Position numbers and translations under genes: made by a program. The notes below the pieces were generated by a model. It did not search any database, was not told the DNA's origin, and saw nothing but the letters and a program-made list of their open reading frames with translations. DNA of 64,000 nucleotides from Glutinoglossum americanum (lineage: Eukaryota > Ascomycota > Geoglossomycetes > Geoglossales > Geoglossaceae), in the NCBI GenBank assembly GCA_020080175.1, contig JAGHQL010000031.1, forward strand, positions 62,001-126,000, given 5' to 3'. This document shows positions 35,225 to 46,957 of this stretch, one piece after another (position 1 is the first letter of the stretch; each line of letters opens with the position of its first letter).

Positions 35225-36613
35225 ATCCCCCCCGGTATAGCAGGGGAGAGATAAACGTGGCGCCAAACGTCGTTATTTATTATCCTCATCGCGGTGGCAG
35301 CACAGCAATCAAGCGGGAAACCACAGACTCATCTTTTTTTTTTATCCTCTCATCTCTCTCAATAGATGGATGAACGTTTTGTAGACTTAGCTTTCCAGCA
35401 ACAACAACAACGCATCAAATATCCAATCTAATTCCAGAAAATACACCAAGAGAAAAGAAAAAGATATTTTTTATTTTCTCCCCCCGCCTTCGGGCTGTGT
35501 GGTGAATATGAAAATGAAAACGAAAAACTCCGTGTTGGTGCCCACGGTCAAGGTTTCGAATCCGTTATCGTCTAGGTTTGAAAGAAGACTACGGAAGGGA
35601 AGTGCTAAGATAGTGGTCATCCAGCTCAGCTGCTGGATCACTCAGCTAAAGTGGCGTCACCTAATGAGGCGTCAAGCTTCGACAAAACCGAGAAACAAAA
35701 TATTGACATCTGAGCAATAGAGATTAGGAACCGTTGTACGTCTGCAATCGGCTCTTTTATTTTTCTCCCAAAAGGAAATTTCATGGCAATGTGCCTTTTT
35801 TTCCCCTACTTCCTCTCTCTTCTTTCCCTGTAGTCGCACGGAATGGGGGAAGTGGGGGCAGTTGGGGTTTTTTCATGCACTTATCCCATCCATCACGTTT
35901 TCCCCTCCCCCAGCGGACAGGAAATCCTCCCTATATATATCTTAAATGGTATTCGTGATGATAAGAAGGCTTCGGGAAATGGAGGGTAGTTACCAAAGAG
36001 AAACAATTATAGTATAATAAAATTGACTAGCAGTGGCCCACGTCGCGGCCATAATGTGCAGGGGGGATGTGGATGCTTTCTCAATTTTTATCTTTGCTCA
36101 AGACTCTGTAGTCCTCCGCTATGCTTTGGAACCCAGGGGAAGCCCCCAAATTTTTTTGATGAGGTAGCACATGACCGGTCTTTTTACCCTAATCAATTAG
36201 ATAGTTAGACAGTATAGAATAGATTTTAGAGTATTATTCTGCTCTGTGTCGTAGTGCAACATCAAGATCGATCCAAGTCTTCGGGTGTGGATGAATAAAT
36301 CGGTACTTGGTCTTCACGTAAGGAGAGCTCACGTCCTCTGCTCTTAGTAAAGTTTTGGAAACGTTCGCAGAGATCGCATCACCGTGTCATACTGATCTGC
36401 ACTGCCTCGACGCCTCACAGCCTCACAGCCTTACAGCCGCATGGCTTGGGCGTGGTGCATATCTGGTGTGGCTGCGCAGCCTGATAGCCGCCATGGCTGA
36501 GCAGAATACTTCACCAACCCATTTCCCCACTCCCCATTCCTCGAGCGTAGCTCTTTATCTAACCCACAATATCTCTTGACTAGGACATTGTCGGGAATGA
36601 GAGTCTAGCCATC
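35225..36613. other. Intergenic with dispersed repeat
   Basis: 1.39 kb between PRE1 and the NACHT gene. Contains T- and A-rich tracts and a second copy of a 28-nt dispersed repeat at 35934-35961. No coding sequence recognised. Confidence 0.5.
35934..35961 (+). repeat. Dispersed repeat, copy 2
   Basis: Matches 6487-6514 at 27 of 28 positions, same orientation. No flanking similarity and no target-site duplication recognised. Confidence 0.5.
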
Positions 36614-39400
36614 ATGGACCCACTTGCAGCAGCTGGACTTGCAGGAAATATCATAACCTTCGTTGATTTCGTGACCAAGGTTCTCTCTAGAGCGAGGCAA
36701 CTGTCTGAGTCGGCTAGTGGTGCAACAGCAGAAAACGATGAACTGGAGAGCCTGACGAAGAACTTGAAGACCCTTGCCGATAGCACTCGACGCAGACCCT
36801 CTGAAATGCCACAAGACCATTTTCATCTGAACATTACCAGTGAAACGATCCTGGACAACCTGAGTCAACAATGTATTCAAGTTGCAGACGAGTTGCTAGA
36901 AACCTTGGACTCGGTCAAAGTCAAAGGCGATGGCCGAACGCGGAACAATGCCGTCCAGGCAGTGAAAACGGTGTGGAAACAGGATCATATTGACGCCCTC
37001 CAACGAAGACTTGATCGAATCAGCAGGCTGTTAGTAGATGGTATGAGCATGGAACAGCTCGGAGAGATCAACAGAAGGCTTCGTGAAATGGCGGTAGAAA
37101 ATACACGCCTAGAAGCTAATCGATCTAAGGAAATCGATCAGCTTCGGCGAGATTTCAACTCTGCGATTGAAGAGATCAAGGCGAATGTTGAAGAAGAACA
37201 GATGCCAGGAGCTTGGCTAGTTCTGTCTGATACTGCTCGTCGTGGACAGGCTTATTTTGCAGAGCAAGTGATCCTCCAGAGCCTTAGATTTTCGTCTATC
37301 GACTCTCGCCACGAATCAATCTCGAAAGAGCATTCGCATACATTCTTATGGATCTTTAATGAGACTTCATCGATCAAGTTCGTCGAATGGTTAAAAGAAG
37401 AAGATGGCGTATACTGGGTCTCAGGAAAGCCTGGCTCTGGAAAGTCAACTCTCATTAAGTTCGTGGCAGAACATGAGCAAACTAAACGCTACTTGGAAGA
37501 GTGGGCTGGTGACAAGAAGCTCGTTATCGCAAACTTTTACTTCTGGAGTGCTTCAACACACCGTTCACAAAAATCTCAGCGGGGCTTGCTACGAACAATA
37601 CTTTATCAGATACTACGCCAGTGTCCTGAGCTCATCCAGACGGCTTATCATGACCAGTGGATTGCAATGGCATCTGATGGCAAAGTCTTGAGAGAGTCTC
37701 GTGATGAGCTCTTAACCGTGCCAGCACTCCTCAATACTCTCAGAAAGATATCGACTTCAACGGCATCTGACACGAAATTCTGCTTCTTTTTGGATGGCCT
37801 TGACGAGTACGACGGAAGACCTGCTGACATTATTGAACTGATCGATATCTTGAAGTCCTTTCGAAATGTGAAGACGTGCGTGTCGAGTCGTCCTTGGAAC
37901 GAATTTGAAGATCGTTTCGGTAACGATTCTCCTTGGAAGCTCTACATGCATGATCTTACGAGGGATGATATTAGTCTCTATGTTGAAGAGACGCTTGGCG
38001 AGAATCCCAGGTTTCGACAGCTTCAAAAAGAGGACCCCCAGTGTCCTAACTTCATTTGGAATATCGTGAAAGAAGCTGACGGTGTATTTCTTTGGGTATT
38101 TCTCATTATTCGGTCCCTTCTTGAGGGTCTGACAAATTCGGACCGCATCAAAGACCTACAAGAGCGGGTAGACGAAACGCCAAAAGATCTGAAAGATTAC
38201 TTTAAAACAATTTTGTTTTCCACAGAAAACCGATATCGAACCCAGACAGCACGGATATTCACAGTCACAGTTGATATCGAAGATGAGCTTCCCTTGATGG
38301 CATATTGGGTAATCGATCAAGAAAACCCCAAATACATGTTTCAGTGTCCGGTCGGAACACCTGCAGAGGAAATTTTAAATTCTCGACTGGAGAATATGAG
38401 AAGAAGACTAAAGGTGCTCAGCAAAGGTCTCCTTGAAGTGGAGCACACGTCGCCTAAGTCAGTGGATGACCTTCTGTTTGGATTTACGGTAGGCTTCTTG
38501 CATAGGACAGTTAAGGACTACCTTCAAACTCCGGATGCACAGTTGATGCTTCAATCTTGGTCAGATGATACGTTCAACGTTGATTGGGAAGTTTGCAGCG
38601 CTCTCGGTGCCTTGGCCAAAATGGCACCCCGAGAATCTTTTAGGCCTCGTCAGCTAATTTGGAGCCACTTCATTACTTTTTTCTCGCTCTGTGCTCCAAG
38701 GGTGGATCGGAATCCTTTGTTTCGAGCTGATATGGCTTCCATGTTGGAGCACCTTCAAACAGCTCTCGCGCCAGCATTCGAGGAAAATAAAGATATTCTA
38801 TACCGGAGTGTGATGGACGATGCCGAAGATGGCAACATTCTCAGAGGAAAAGATTTAGAACCGGATCTAGTCATTCTGTCTGCATGCGTTTGCTTTGGAG
38901 TTTTGAACTTTGTTGTCAAAAATTTTGCAAAAGAGCCGCAACTCTGCAGTAGAGTAACGAACCACGTCGCCTCACTGCTCTGGTCTATGTATCAAATCAA
39001 TATGGATTTTTTGGCGGAATCCCAAAAATATTCAGACATTTCAATGCTTGAGCTTCTCTTGACTCATGGTGTGGATCCAAATAGTGGTTTTAGTGGCAAG
39101 TCAGAGTGGCGCCTTATCTTGGAGGATTTGGCGGACAATAGGGGTGGGGAAGATCGTAGGAGGTTGAAGAGCTTTGAGGCTATCAAATTACTGCTGCGAC
39201 ACGGAGCAGATTTTGAACAGCAATGCACTGGGATGGGGGGAAACACAAAGGCTAATGAGCTGTTGAGGGAGTGGTTCGACGCGGACCAGTACGGTGTACT
39301 TGAAGATATTGTCAAACGGCGAGCAAGCAAAACCAAAAAGAGCCTAAAGATATCCAAGAAGATGCACCACCTTAAACTGTGGATATCTTCCAAGAAGTGA
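36614..39400 (+). CDS. NACHT-domain NLR-like receptor
   Basis: Intronless gene of 928 residues. Residues 1-130 resemble the fungal STAND N-terminal (Helo-like) domain: MDPLAAAGLAGNIITFVDFVTKVLSRARQL, then the helical ENDELESLTKNLKTLAD. A coiled-coil linker follows (QLGEINRRLREMAVENTRLEANRSKEIDQLRRDF). The NACHT nucleotide-binding domain has a P-loop GKPGSGKST at 271-279, Walker B FFLDGLDEYDG around 391-401 and the VSSRPWNEFE sensor segment near 420. After it come the helical and winged-helix-like parts seen in such proteins (GVFLWVFLIIRSLLEG, FLHRTVKDYL). The C-terminus has two ankyrin-like units (ISMLELLLTHGVDPNSG, EAIKLLLRHGADFEQQ) and a basic tail, not a long repeat array. Proteins of this class act in fungal non-self recognition and regulated cell death. 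The ligand is unknown. ATP-binding residues look intact. Confidence 0.88.
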   Translation: MDPLAAAGLAGNIITFVDFVTKVLSRARQLSESASGATAENDELESLTKNLKTLADSTRRRPSEMPQDHFHLNITSETILDNLSQQCIQVADELLETLDSVKVKGDGRTRNNAVQAVKTVWKQDHIDALQRRLDRISRLLVDGMSMEQLGEINRRLREMAVENTRLEANRSKEIDQLRRDFNSAIEEIKANVEEEQMPGAWLVLSDTARRGQAYFAEQVILQSLRFSSIDSRHESISKEHSHTFLWIFNETSSIKFVEWLKEEDGVYWVSGKPGSGKSTLIKFVAEHEQTKRYLEEWAGDKKLVIANFYFWSASTHRSQKSQRGLLRTILYQILRQCPELIQTAYHDQWIAMASDGKVLRESRDELLTVPALLNTLRKISTSTASDTKFCFFLDGLDEYDGRPADIIELIDILKSFRNVKTCVSSRPWNEFEDRFGNDSPWKLYMHDLTRDDISLYVEETLGENPRFRQLQKEDPQCPNFIWNIVKEADGVFLWVFLIIRSLLEGLTNSDRIKDLQERVDETPKDLKDYFKTILFSTENRYRTQTARIFTVTVDIEDELPLMAYWVIDQENPKYMFQCPVGTPAEEILNSRLENMRRRLKVLSKGLLEVEHTSPKSVDDLLFGFTVGFLHRTVKDYLQTPDAQLMLQSWSDDTFNVDWEVCSALGALAKMAPRESFRPRQLIWSHFITFFSLCAPRVDRNPLFRADMASMLEHLQTALAPAFEENKDILYRSVMDDAEDGNILRGKDLEPDLVILSACVCFGVLNFVVKNFAKEPQLCSRVTNHVASLLWSMYQINMDFLAESQKYSDISMLELLLTHGVDPNSGFSGKSEWRLILEDLADNRGGEDRRRLKSFEAIKLLLRHGADFEQQCTGMGGNTKANELLREWFDADQYGVLEDIVKRRASKTKKSLKISKKMHHLKLWISSKK

Positions 39401-40977
39401 GGGATCTTTTTCGGGTTGGCGGTTTGCACTCCTCGGTTTCTGTAAGTAATGTTTTACACAATCGAACGTGGTTTGTTTTTGGAGCGACGCTGCTTCTATA
39501 AAGTCATCGCCATTTCCGCTCCTCTCGACCTTCGTCCCTGCTCATTTTCCACCTCCAACCCTGCTCCTAACGTTGCTCTCTGAAGAGGGATTTTCTAAAT
39601 TGGCGGCATTTACGCACTGCCTCGCTCCTCCCTCCATTTCCCTGTGTCTGAGGCTAACGGACAAGCACGGGTCTCCTTCGAATTATGACTCCCGCTTCCC
39701 GCCAGCCAGCATATCTCTAGGATCGCGGCTTATTTGATGCACTACGCCCCGTCTCACTGCAGCTGAATGCTCTTTGGCTCGCCTTGCTCGAAAGCTTGTG
39801 TTCCAGAAAGGATCTTTCCGAGTCCTCGAGGTTTGGCTTCGATCCAATTTTCTTGTGCGCTTCGAAGCAAACAACAAGGCTAACCTCCTCGCTGACCGCC
39901 TCGGATTCATTTTTGCCTTGCGGATGTACAGTAGGCATGCCGTGCGTCAGCTCTGTAAATTGTTGTTCAATATCAAGGTAAGGGCGGCTAGTAGCTAGGA
40001 ATTTTTAAACATAGATGGATTTCCTTCAGTGTTGTTGGCTTTCTCGTAGAAGGTACCAAGAGCTTTGATAATACCATCATATCGACCAGATTTTTTTGCA
40101 TTCGTCAAGAGCATCTAGAGTATAAATTACCTTGCTAGCTTTGAGATCGGCTGCAGCTTCAGTAAGAACCGTCTATGGTTTACAAAAAATGTGAGTAGTA
40201 GGTTTCCTCTGCTTTCATAATCTAAGATGGTATGCTGGTTAAATCTTCTCTATTGGGTGCCTCTAATGCTCCTTGACTCCTGAAAAGCCCTTACGACAAG
40301 ATCATCCCTCCGTCCTACCTATCGAGCTGTGAATGATTTCTAACAGATCTCAAGTTTAGAGCCAAAAGACAACAAGGTGGGGCCTAAGTAGGGTTCCATC
40401 GAAGACGTCACAAGGAACCCACCAAAGAAGCAGAGACGGCGGCAGAAGGGCGCTCCGTTTTGTTTCGTTTTATTCCATCCGGGAGACGGAAGAAGAAAAA
40501 AAAATAAAAAATTAATAATCCCGTATTACGTTCCCCTTTCCCCTCCAACGCCCGGATGCGAGTACATACGTGCTTGGAAAAGCTAGCCGCCACTGCACAG
40601 GTAGAACCGCCTACTTCTCCCGCACCCCCTTCTTTTTTTTCCGCTTGACTATGGTATTTTTTATGTTACAGAGAGTAAGTAGTAGGGTGGAGTTGGGTAT
40701 GTTTTATGACAGGGTGAAAAAAAAAAAAAAAAAAGAAAAAAAGGTGGTCTGATGGTAGACACTTCTCTTTTTCTTCTCTTCCGATTACCTGGAAACTAGG
40801 AAAAAGGGAGAAAATAACGCCAGATCGCCATGCCGAGCGCTCTATAAGCTCTATAAAAGAAAACCGCCTAGCAGAAACGCGTTTACCCGGTCGCTAGCGA
40901 AAACGCAAACCCTATGCCTTTTTTTTTCCCCCGATAAGGAAGTAGCCGGATGAGGAAAGTTTCGTAGAAAATCCTTC
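39401..40977. other. Intergenic, low complexity
   Basis: 1.58 kb between the NACHT gene and the 3' end of the MFS gene. Contains an A-rich run at about 40717-40742 and several shorter homopolymers. Small open frames near 39774-39998 have no recognisable features. Confidence 0.5.
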
Positions 40978-43245
40978 CTAAGCGGCGGCAGCTTCGACTT
41001 TCTTTCCCTTGACGGACTTCCACTCCATACCTAGTGACCCGATGATCGTTAAGCACGCCATAGCGGTAACGACGTAAAAGGTCTGGTCTATTGCGCGGTT
41101 ATACACGATCAACACACCGCTTAAGTACTTGGGATCGATCGCGTTCTTTAAACTCGTTGCTCCCGTTTGGAGAACGATGCTCGGGTCTAGGCTAGGGACG
41201 GTCTCCAATAGACCTGAGACGAGACGGTTGGTAAGAACGTTCTGGCCGATCGAAATGAAGAGGGCAGCGCCCAGAGTCTGGGCGAAAACGATGACCGAGG
41301 TGCCGACAGGGACGTCGGATATATCGAGTACTGCCTGAACAGCCATCAATGGCTGCTGCATGCCCATACCGACGCCTAGACCAAATAGGACTTGATAGCC
41401 GATCCACATGGCGTGGCCCGTGTTAACCCTAAACGTAGAGAGTAGTCCTGCACCAATAGCCATGAGGATGGTACCAGCGATCATGAAGGGGGTGTAGTAG
41501 CCGATAGCGGTAACTGCACCTCCTGCGAGGACAGAGGCGATGACGAGGCTGAGAATTAGGGGAAGATTCATGATACCAGACTTTGTCGCAGAGACTCCCT
41601 TGATGGCCTGAAACCAGATGGGAATCTATAACCAAATGGAGTTAGCGGTGGTTCATTTCCACTAGCTTGTATTGTCTAGGGATAACCTACGAAGAACACG
41701 GTCAGGAGGAATGCCGCGCCGGTGCAAGCCGAATACCAGGACCCAAAAGCCACGCTTCGTTGTTTTAGGATTCTGGGTGGTAGGGTGGCTTGATCCCCCT
41801 TCCGGAATTGGATAACGATAAAAGCAATAATCAGGACGAAAAAGATAACCAGAAGGGCGATGACCTGGCCACTCTTCCAAGCGTACTTGCTACCGCCCCA
41901 CTGGAGCGCGAGCAGAAGGCAGACGATAGCTGGCATGAAGACAAGAGTGCCCCAAAAGTCGAATTGCTTGAAACGCGCCCAAAAGCCTAGATTATCCTCG
42001 CGGGTCTTAGGACCCTTGAAAAAGACTGCGATAGCGACCATGGTAACAGCCCCAATAGCTGATAATTCGTTAACCTCGTAGCCTCGTTGGGGATGGTTTC
42101 TTAAACTTACGAAGGTTAATATAGAAGCACCAGCGCCAGGACAGATGGTCAGTGAAAGCGCCACCCATAAGTGGGCCTGCAACGGAGGCAATGCCATACA
42201 TAGCACCAATAAAGCCCGTGTAGATAGGGCGTTGGCGCAGCGGGACGGCGTGGGCCACAATGATCAGCGCCCCCGAGAAGATTCCGGCGCATCCTAGCCC
42301 AGCAACTGCACGGCCAACGATGAGGGCAGTGGAAGTGGGTGCGGCACCACAGATCAATGAACCAAGCTCAAAAATGAAAATTGCCGTCAAGAACGTCCAC
42401 TTCACGGAGTAGAAAGTGTAGATTTTGCCAAACAAAAGCTGAAATGCACAGGTGCATAGAAGATATGCGCTGCCGTACCAGCCAACATCGTTCAAGGCCT
42501 TGAAGTGATCGGTGATCTTTGGAATTGCAGTAGCTAGAAAGTGGATATCGAGAGTCAGCCGAAGACGCTCTCTTCGCGAGGGGAAAAAAGGAAATTTTCG
42601 CAGCAATTTTGTGGAGTTTCCGCGCACGCACCGATAATTGTGTTGTCCTGCGAAGCAAAAAACTCGAGTCAGTATCTCGATTACTTGCGAAAGAAAATAT
42701 AATTGGAATGCGTGGTGAAGGCCAGAGATGGTAAAACGGGTTAAAGCAAGGTTTAGATCGCTTCGGGGATCGGGGATCTAGATCGGGCCTCGCAGACATG
42801 GGGTTCCGCGTGGAAGAGATCCCGAACAAAGTTAACTTGTCCCCCGACAGGGTTTGAGGACAAGGAAGGAAGGAAGGTAGAGGTGGTACGGTACACAAAA
42901 ATAAGACTATCGGAAGAGGGATATCGTAGGAAAACTCACCAACGCGACCAGAAACACCGATAGACACAGGGCCAAGCTGATGATGAGGAGTTTGATGCCC
43001 TTGGGATATTCTTCCTCGGCCTCTTTCTCTTTAGAGGCTTCCGTGTCCGTTTCCGTCTTGATGGGCTCCTCGCAATCGGCAGCGTCGTTGTTCACGGAAC
43101 GCGCGGGTGAAGGGGGTTCACGAAAGGCATCGACGTCCTTCTCTTTCAGAGCGCTAGTTGCGTCGCTCGACGTCAGAGAGTTAGACGTAGCCATGGTTGC
43201 GGGGCTCTTTGGACGATCTGGAGCAGCGGCACCAAGTGTTGACAT
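40978..43245 (-). CDS. MFS multidrug transporter, DHA2 (14-helix) family
   Basis: Plasma-membrane H+ antiporter of the major facilitator superfamily. Five exons: 43245-42940, 42647-42632, 42533-42111, 42058-41691 and 41625-40978, giving 586 residues. The N-terminus is a 90-residue acidic, Ser-rich cytoplasmic tail. Family motifs: [17 protein letters not shown] at the end of helix 1 (motif D1), GWYGSAYLL, and the antiporter motif [30 protein letters not shown]. About 14 hydrophobic segments are visible. The second exon is 16 nt (coding DNTII), and without it motif D1 is broken. The exact fourth splice (FF to [13 protein letters not shown]) is less certain by a few residues. It probably exports drugs or secondary metabolites; no biosynthetic gene cluster adjoins it, so the substrate cannot be inferred. 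Confidence 0.88.
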
Positions 43246-44662
43246 TGTCCGCGTGCCGGTGGCAGTAATTTTTTTTTGGAATATTAGGGATGCCAAGGGT
43301 CGAGCCGTTGGTGAACAAAAGGGATTGTTTTTGAAAAAGTAGTGACGGAGCGGTTTTACTCGAACACGCACGAACTTGAAGTATCGATCTCCCCAAGCGC
43401 TGTTTGGGGGAGAGGGAGAGAGGAAGAGCGGGAGGATTTCAGCTCTAGAAGAAAGCTGGTGCTCGCCACAGGCAAAAACCAACAATTGAGCTGTGGACAG
43501 CCAGATAATCTTATAACAAAAAAATCCCCAAAGAATCACAGCGCTCCCACCCGTGTTCGGCTAGCTGCTGGGATCCAAGGGATGTTTGATGGGGCCTGTC
43601 CTTCCCGAAGAGGCAAACCAGTTCATCGATACGAGGTTATCCCAGGCGCGCAGGCATACATCGCGGCGTATTACAGGTTCGCCCCGCCCATAACGTGCGG
43701 GCCTGAAGCCTATGATTCATAAATCTTTTGCATGACAGCGGAGAGCGGTAAACCCTGGACCCGAGAGGAATTATCTCCTAATTATTCGCCGTTCATCCCC
43801 CCACACGGCGAAAATTGTGCACGTCTGCAACAGACTCGGGGGTGTGGAAACTTTCTCTTCCCTCTTGGCGCTCTTCATGCCCCGACTCGCGAGTGGGAGA
43901 TCGAGCGAATCGGCTCTTAAAGGTGCCGACCTCTGCTCCGGTCAACCCCTGAGATGGGGCAGCTTTAGGATAACGTTGCCGCTCGGACGGGGGCCATCCT
44001 TGGCATTCCGATCTTGCACAAGACTCGAACGGATGTTGCGTTTTCCGGCAACCAGGAGGCTCTTCCTTCGTTTCCTGGCTCGGAAACGCGGGCGGTGATT
44101 GGAGACGTGGGATGTTTGCGACAGGCCTTCATGTCAACCCAAACTCCTATCGGAAAAATTATTTTGTTTTTCATTTCCAGGCTTCGACCCTCATACGTAC
44201 TCCAACAGTAGCGCCGGAGTTACCGGCCGACTCTGTTGGATGTTGTATTGTGCTCCGTACAACAACACCGCGTAAGCGGTTTATGCCTCTGGGTCGCACT
44301 GTGCATCCTGACTCATACGGCGTAGCTGGGTTGGGCTGCTTCGTATCGCGTATCGATGGCTTTTTCATCAAATTTCACCCTGTGATGTAACTCTGCCATC
44401 ACCGCTATTCCTTTTCCCCTGTGATAGGGTCACGGGGCGACGTCGGCTGGTTTGTCGCCAGGCCCGACCTTCGGGACAGGGTAAAGCTGAGGGAGCCATG
44501 CCGACCTCAGCCCTACTGCGTCATATTCATGTGTGAGGCTGGCCTGGTTGAGGGACCAGGCCGCCAGATGTCGCTGGTTTTATTGTACAAGTGCATACAG
44601 TAAACGTTTAGGTCCTCAGGCAAAATAAGAAAGAAGATATATTAAGAAATATCTCAGCAGGT
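43246..44662. other. Intergenic with inverted repeat
   Basis: 1.4 kb without a recognised gene. It includes the MFS promoter and the 3' flank of the minus-strand gene at 44663. It is rather GC-rich from 43800 to 44560. A perfect 8-bp stem (44541-44562) is present. Confidence 0.5.
44541..44562. repeat. Short perfect inverted repeat
   Basis: GGCCTGGT, six-base loop TGAGGG, ACCAGGCC. It could form a hairpin in RNA or DNA about 100 bp beyond the stop codon of the minus-strand gene. No T-run follows it, so a terminator role is not supported. Confidence 0.5.
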
Positions 44663-46306
44663 TTAATATCTGAACATGACAATCCCCGCCCTCTCCGGGT
44701 CGATCTTGCTTAAGATTTGCGGGTTTACAAATTTCGTATTGACAGCCCCATTAATGACCATGCTCACCGACCTCGCCATCACCTCCTCATACTTCGGCTT
44801 GACGTGTTCATGGACCTGTCCCAAATTTATGACGGTATCCAGAAATTCGCAGATCTGTTCGTGCTGGATCTCGGGGTTGTACGTAGGGGAGCGCATATTC
44901 AATAACGTCCACGGGCTCCAAGCGCAGATAGGGGCCATGTTGTTAACAGGAATAACGAGTGCCGGACAGCCATCAAGGATGTGGAACATCAGAACAGCCG
45001 CGCCAGGTCGGCGGGATTGCGACCACAACTTCGCGCCCCGGTAGGGGGAGATGCCGGTGAAGAGGATGATCATGCGGTTGCAGCCTATGTTTTTAGACGG
45101 GTCGGCATCACACATGGCGAAGACTGCCGGGGATTCTTGCAGCAATTTGTGTGCGAGTGCGTAGTCTCCTATTTTTGAGAACGTCAGCTTGTGCTGGGTA
45201 TTGAAGGGATCAATATCAGCTTCGGGAGGAGATGGATGCGAAGCCGCCAGCTAGTGGATCCGGAACTCACCTCCCAGGAAAGGCCCAAAGAATTGCGCGA
45301 TAGCAAAGTCATGGGCCCTTGGGATAACCGGCGTTCGCGCACTTGCAAACAGGTAGGGGCAAAACCAGCCTTTGTCACACGCTGCCGAATTCAACGTTGG
45401 ATACACGCCAACGAGCCTAATATCTGCATCGACCCCCATGATCTTATGCTTGATAGTCACTTGCAAGGTCTTCACATTATTCGTCCTTATTATCTTTTCT
45501 TCCTCCGGTAAGATATGCTCAAGTACCCCTTTATCGATCGCTTGTTCCACGATCTGGAAGACTCCAAACTTGACGACCGCGCTGCCGGCAATAAGACCGG
45601 CACCTGAGCTTACCGTCTCAGAGATAAAGCTATCTGCACCAAAGATGTCGCCAACTATCGAATCCGCGCCATCAGCCATAGGAATGCCGGTAAAAGCGAA
45701 CGTTGTAAAGAGGACTGCGTCACGATATCGAACGTTTGGAAGCGTGACTGGGTTGTTATCCCCCCACGGCGAGAGGGAGGCTGGCATTTTCAATGTGGTG
45801 GCGCAACTGGTCACGCCAGCGCGTGCTATACGCCCAACCAAGGTGTCACCGAAGAACCGCTTTGCCTTCCCGCTCTTCTTATCATCCTTGAGTTCGGAAG
45901 GGGTCAAAGCCGGTGTGTGGGCTGGGGTAAATTGACCCGCTTGGTTTATCTCTCCAAATTTCTCAGGTGGGAACCCAAACTGCTGTCCAGCAACAGGCGG
46001 ATACTGGGGTGGAGGTTGCTGAAACTGCTGTTTCTCATCGGGATAGCCACCTTGAGGCGCTGGATTGCAGAACGTCGGTGCTGGTGGATATTGAGGTATG
46101 GGTTGCTGAAGCTGCTGATTCCCGGCAGGATAGCCATTCTGAGGCGTCTGTCCTGGATTGCCATATGCTGGCACTGGTGGTGGTTGTTCGTAAACTGGCG
46201 TTGGCTGGCCGTGAGCCGGGGGTTGATTGAAAACCGGTGGTGGCACCGAGGTGTTTCCTGGCGCCGAGTATGGCGGTGGAGGCGCTTGGTACTGCTGAAA
46301 TGACAT
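44663..46306 (-). CDS. Uncharacterised Pro/Gln-rich protein with PPPY motif
   Basis: Two exons (46306-45271 and 45168-44663) give 513 residues. Residues 1-150 are low complexity, rich in Pro, Gln, Tyr and Gly (QQYQAPPPPYSAPG; repeated NGYPAGNQQLQQPIPQYPP and GGYPDEKQQFQQPPPQYPP), including a WW-ligand motif PPPY at residues 10-13. From about 160 the sequence becomes globular and looks conserved: FFGDTLVGRIARAGVTSCATTLKMPASL, VRYRDAVLFTTFAFTGIPMADGADSIVGDIFG, GLIAGSAVVKFGVFQIVEQAIDKGV, HDFAIAQFFGPFLGGDYALAHKLL, NRMIILFTGISPYRGAKLW and LMFHILDGCPALVIPVNNMAP. No signal peptide. I cannot name the family. The gene is divergent from a WW-domain gene, which makes a physical link conceivable but unproven. 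Confidence 0.85.
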
Positions 46307-46642
46307 TCCTTATATACTCCCGGCAAACTGTAGAAAGGAAAGGCTAATGTGTATAAATAGCCGGTGAGGTAATTGTGAAAAATACGGTGAAAACCAATAG
46401 TACAGCGAACGTATAGTGATTCGGCTTAACAGATCAAGTCGTTTCACAAAGGCGACGATGAGAATTAGACTAGAGAGCGTGGTGATTGTAAAATGTACAA
46501 TCGTGTGAAGGTCGAAGGCTGTCGAAAGGCCATTCCGCGGATCCCCACATAAGGCTGAAAGATACCCGCAAGAGTACGGGCACGTACGCTGTTTGGGACG
46601 GGCCAAGCCCCTTTAGCCACACGCTAAGCTTTCTTTCGCATT

Positions 46643-46670
46643 GCGTGTGGCGTGTGGCGTGTGGCGTGCA
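46643..46670. repeat. 7-bp tandem repeat
   Basis: Three exact copies of gcgtgtg followed by one variant (gcgtgca). Confidence 0.85.
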
Positions 46671-46815
46671 GCGCTCGCGTTACTCGCAGCAGCAAAACGC
46701 GAGAAACAAGATCTTGATCATCTACACTCAACCGCAGGAGCTTGTCCGGACGTCAGACGCTGTTGCCATGCCGACCGCTGGGGAATCATCTGCCGCGTGC
46801 ACGCAGACACACGTG

Positions 46816-46871
46816 GACACGCACACGCTGACACGCACACGCTGACACGCACACGCTGACACGCACACGCT
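46816..46871. repeat. 14-bp tandem repeat, 4 exact copies
   Basis: Unit gacacgcacacgct, four identical copies end to end. The lack of divergence suggests recent expansion. Confidence 0.9.
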
Positions 46872-46957
46872 GACGGCCGGCTGGCCCGACGGATGGAATT
46901 GAAACCACAAAGAGAGCCGTGCGGTGGACTCTGCCATGGCTGCACAGAATATCGATA

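Noticed and set aside
35540-35570. GGTTTCGAATCCG resembling a tRNA B box
   Set aside because: One base too many compared with the B box, and no A box or cloverleaf around it.
44541-44562. Hairpin as a transcription terminator
   Set aside because: No T-run follows it, and eukaryotic polymerase II does not use such terminators.
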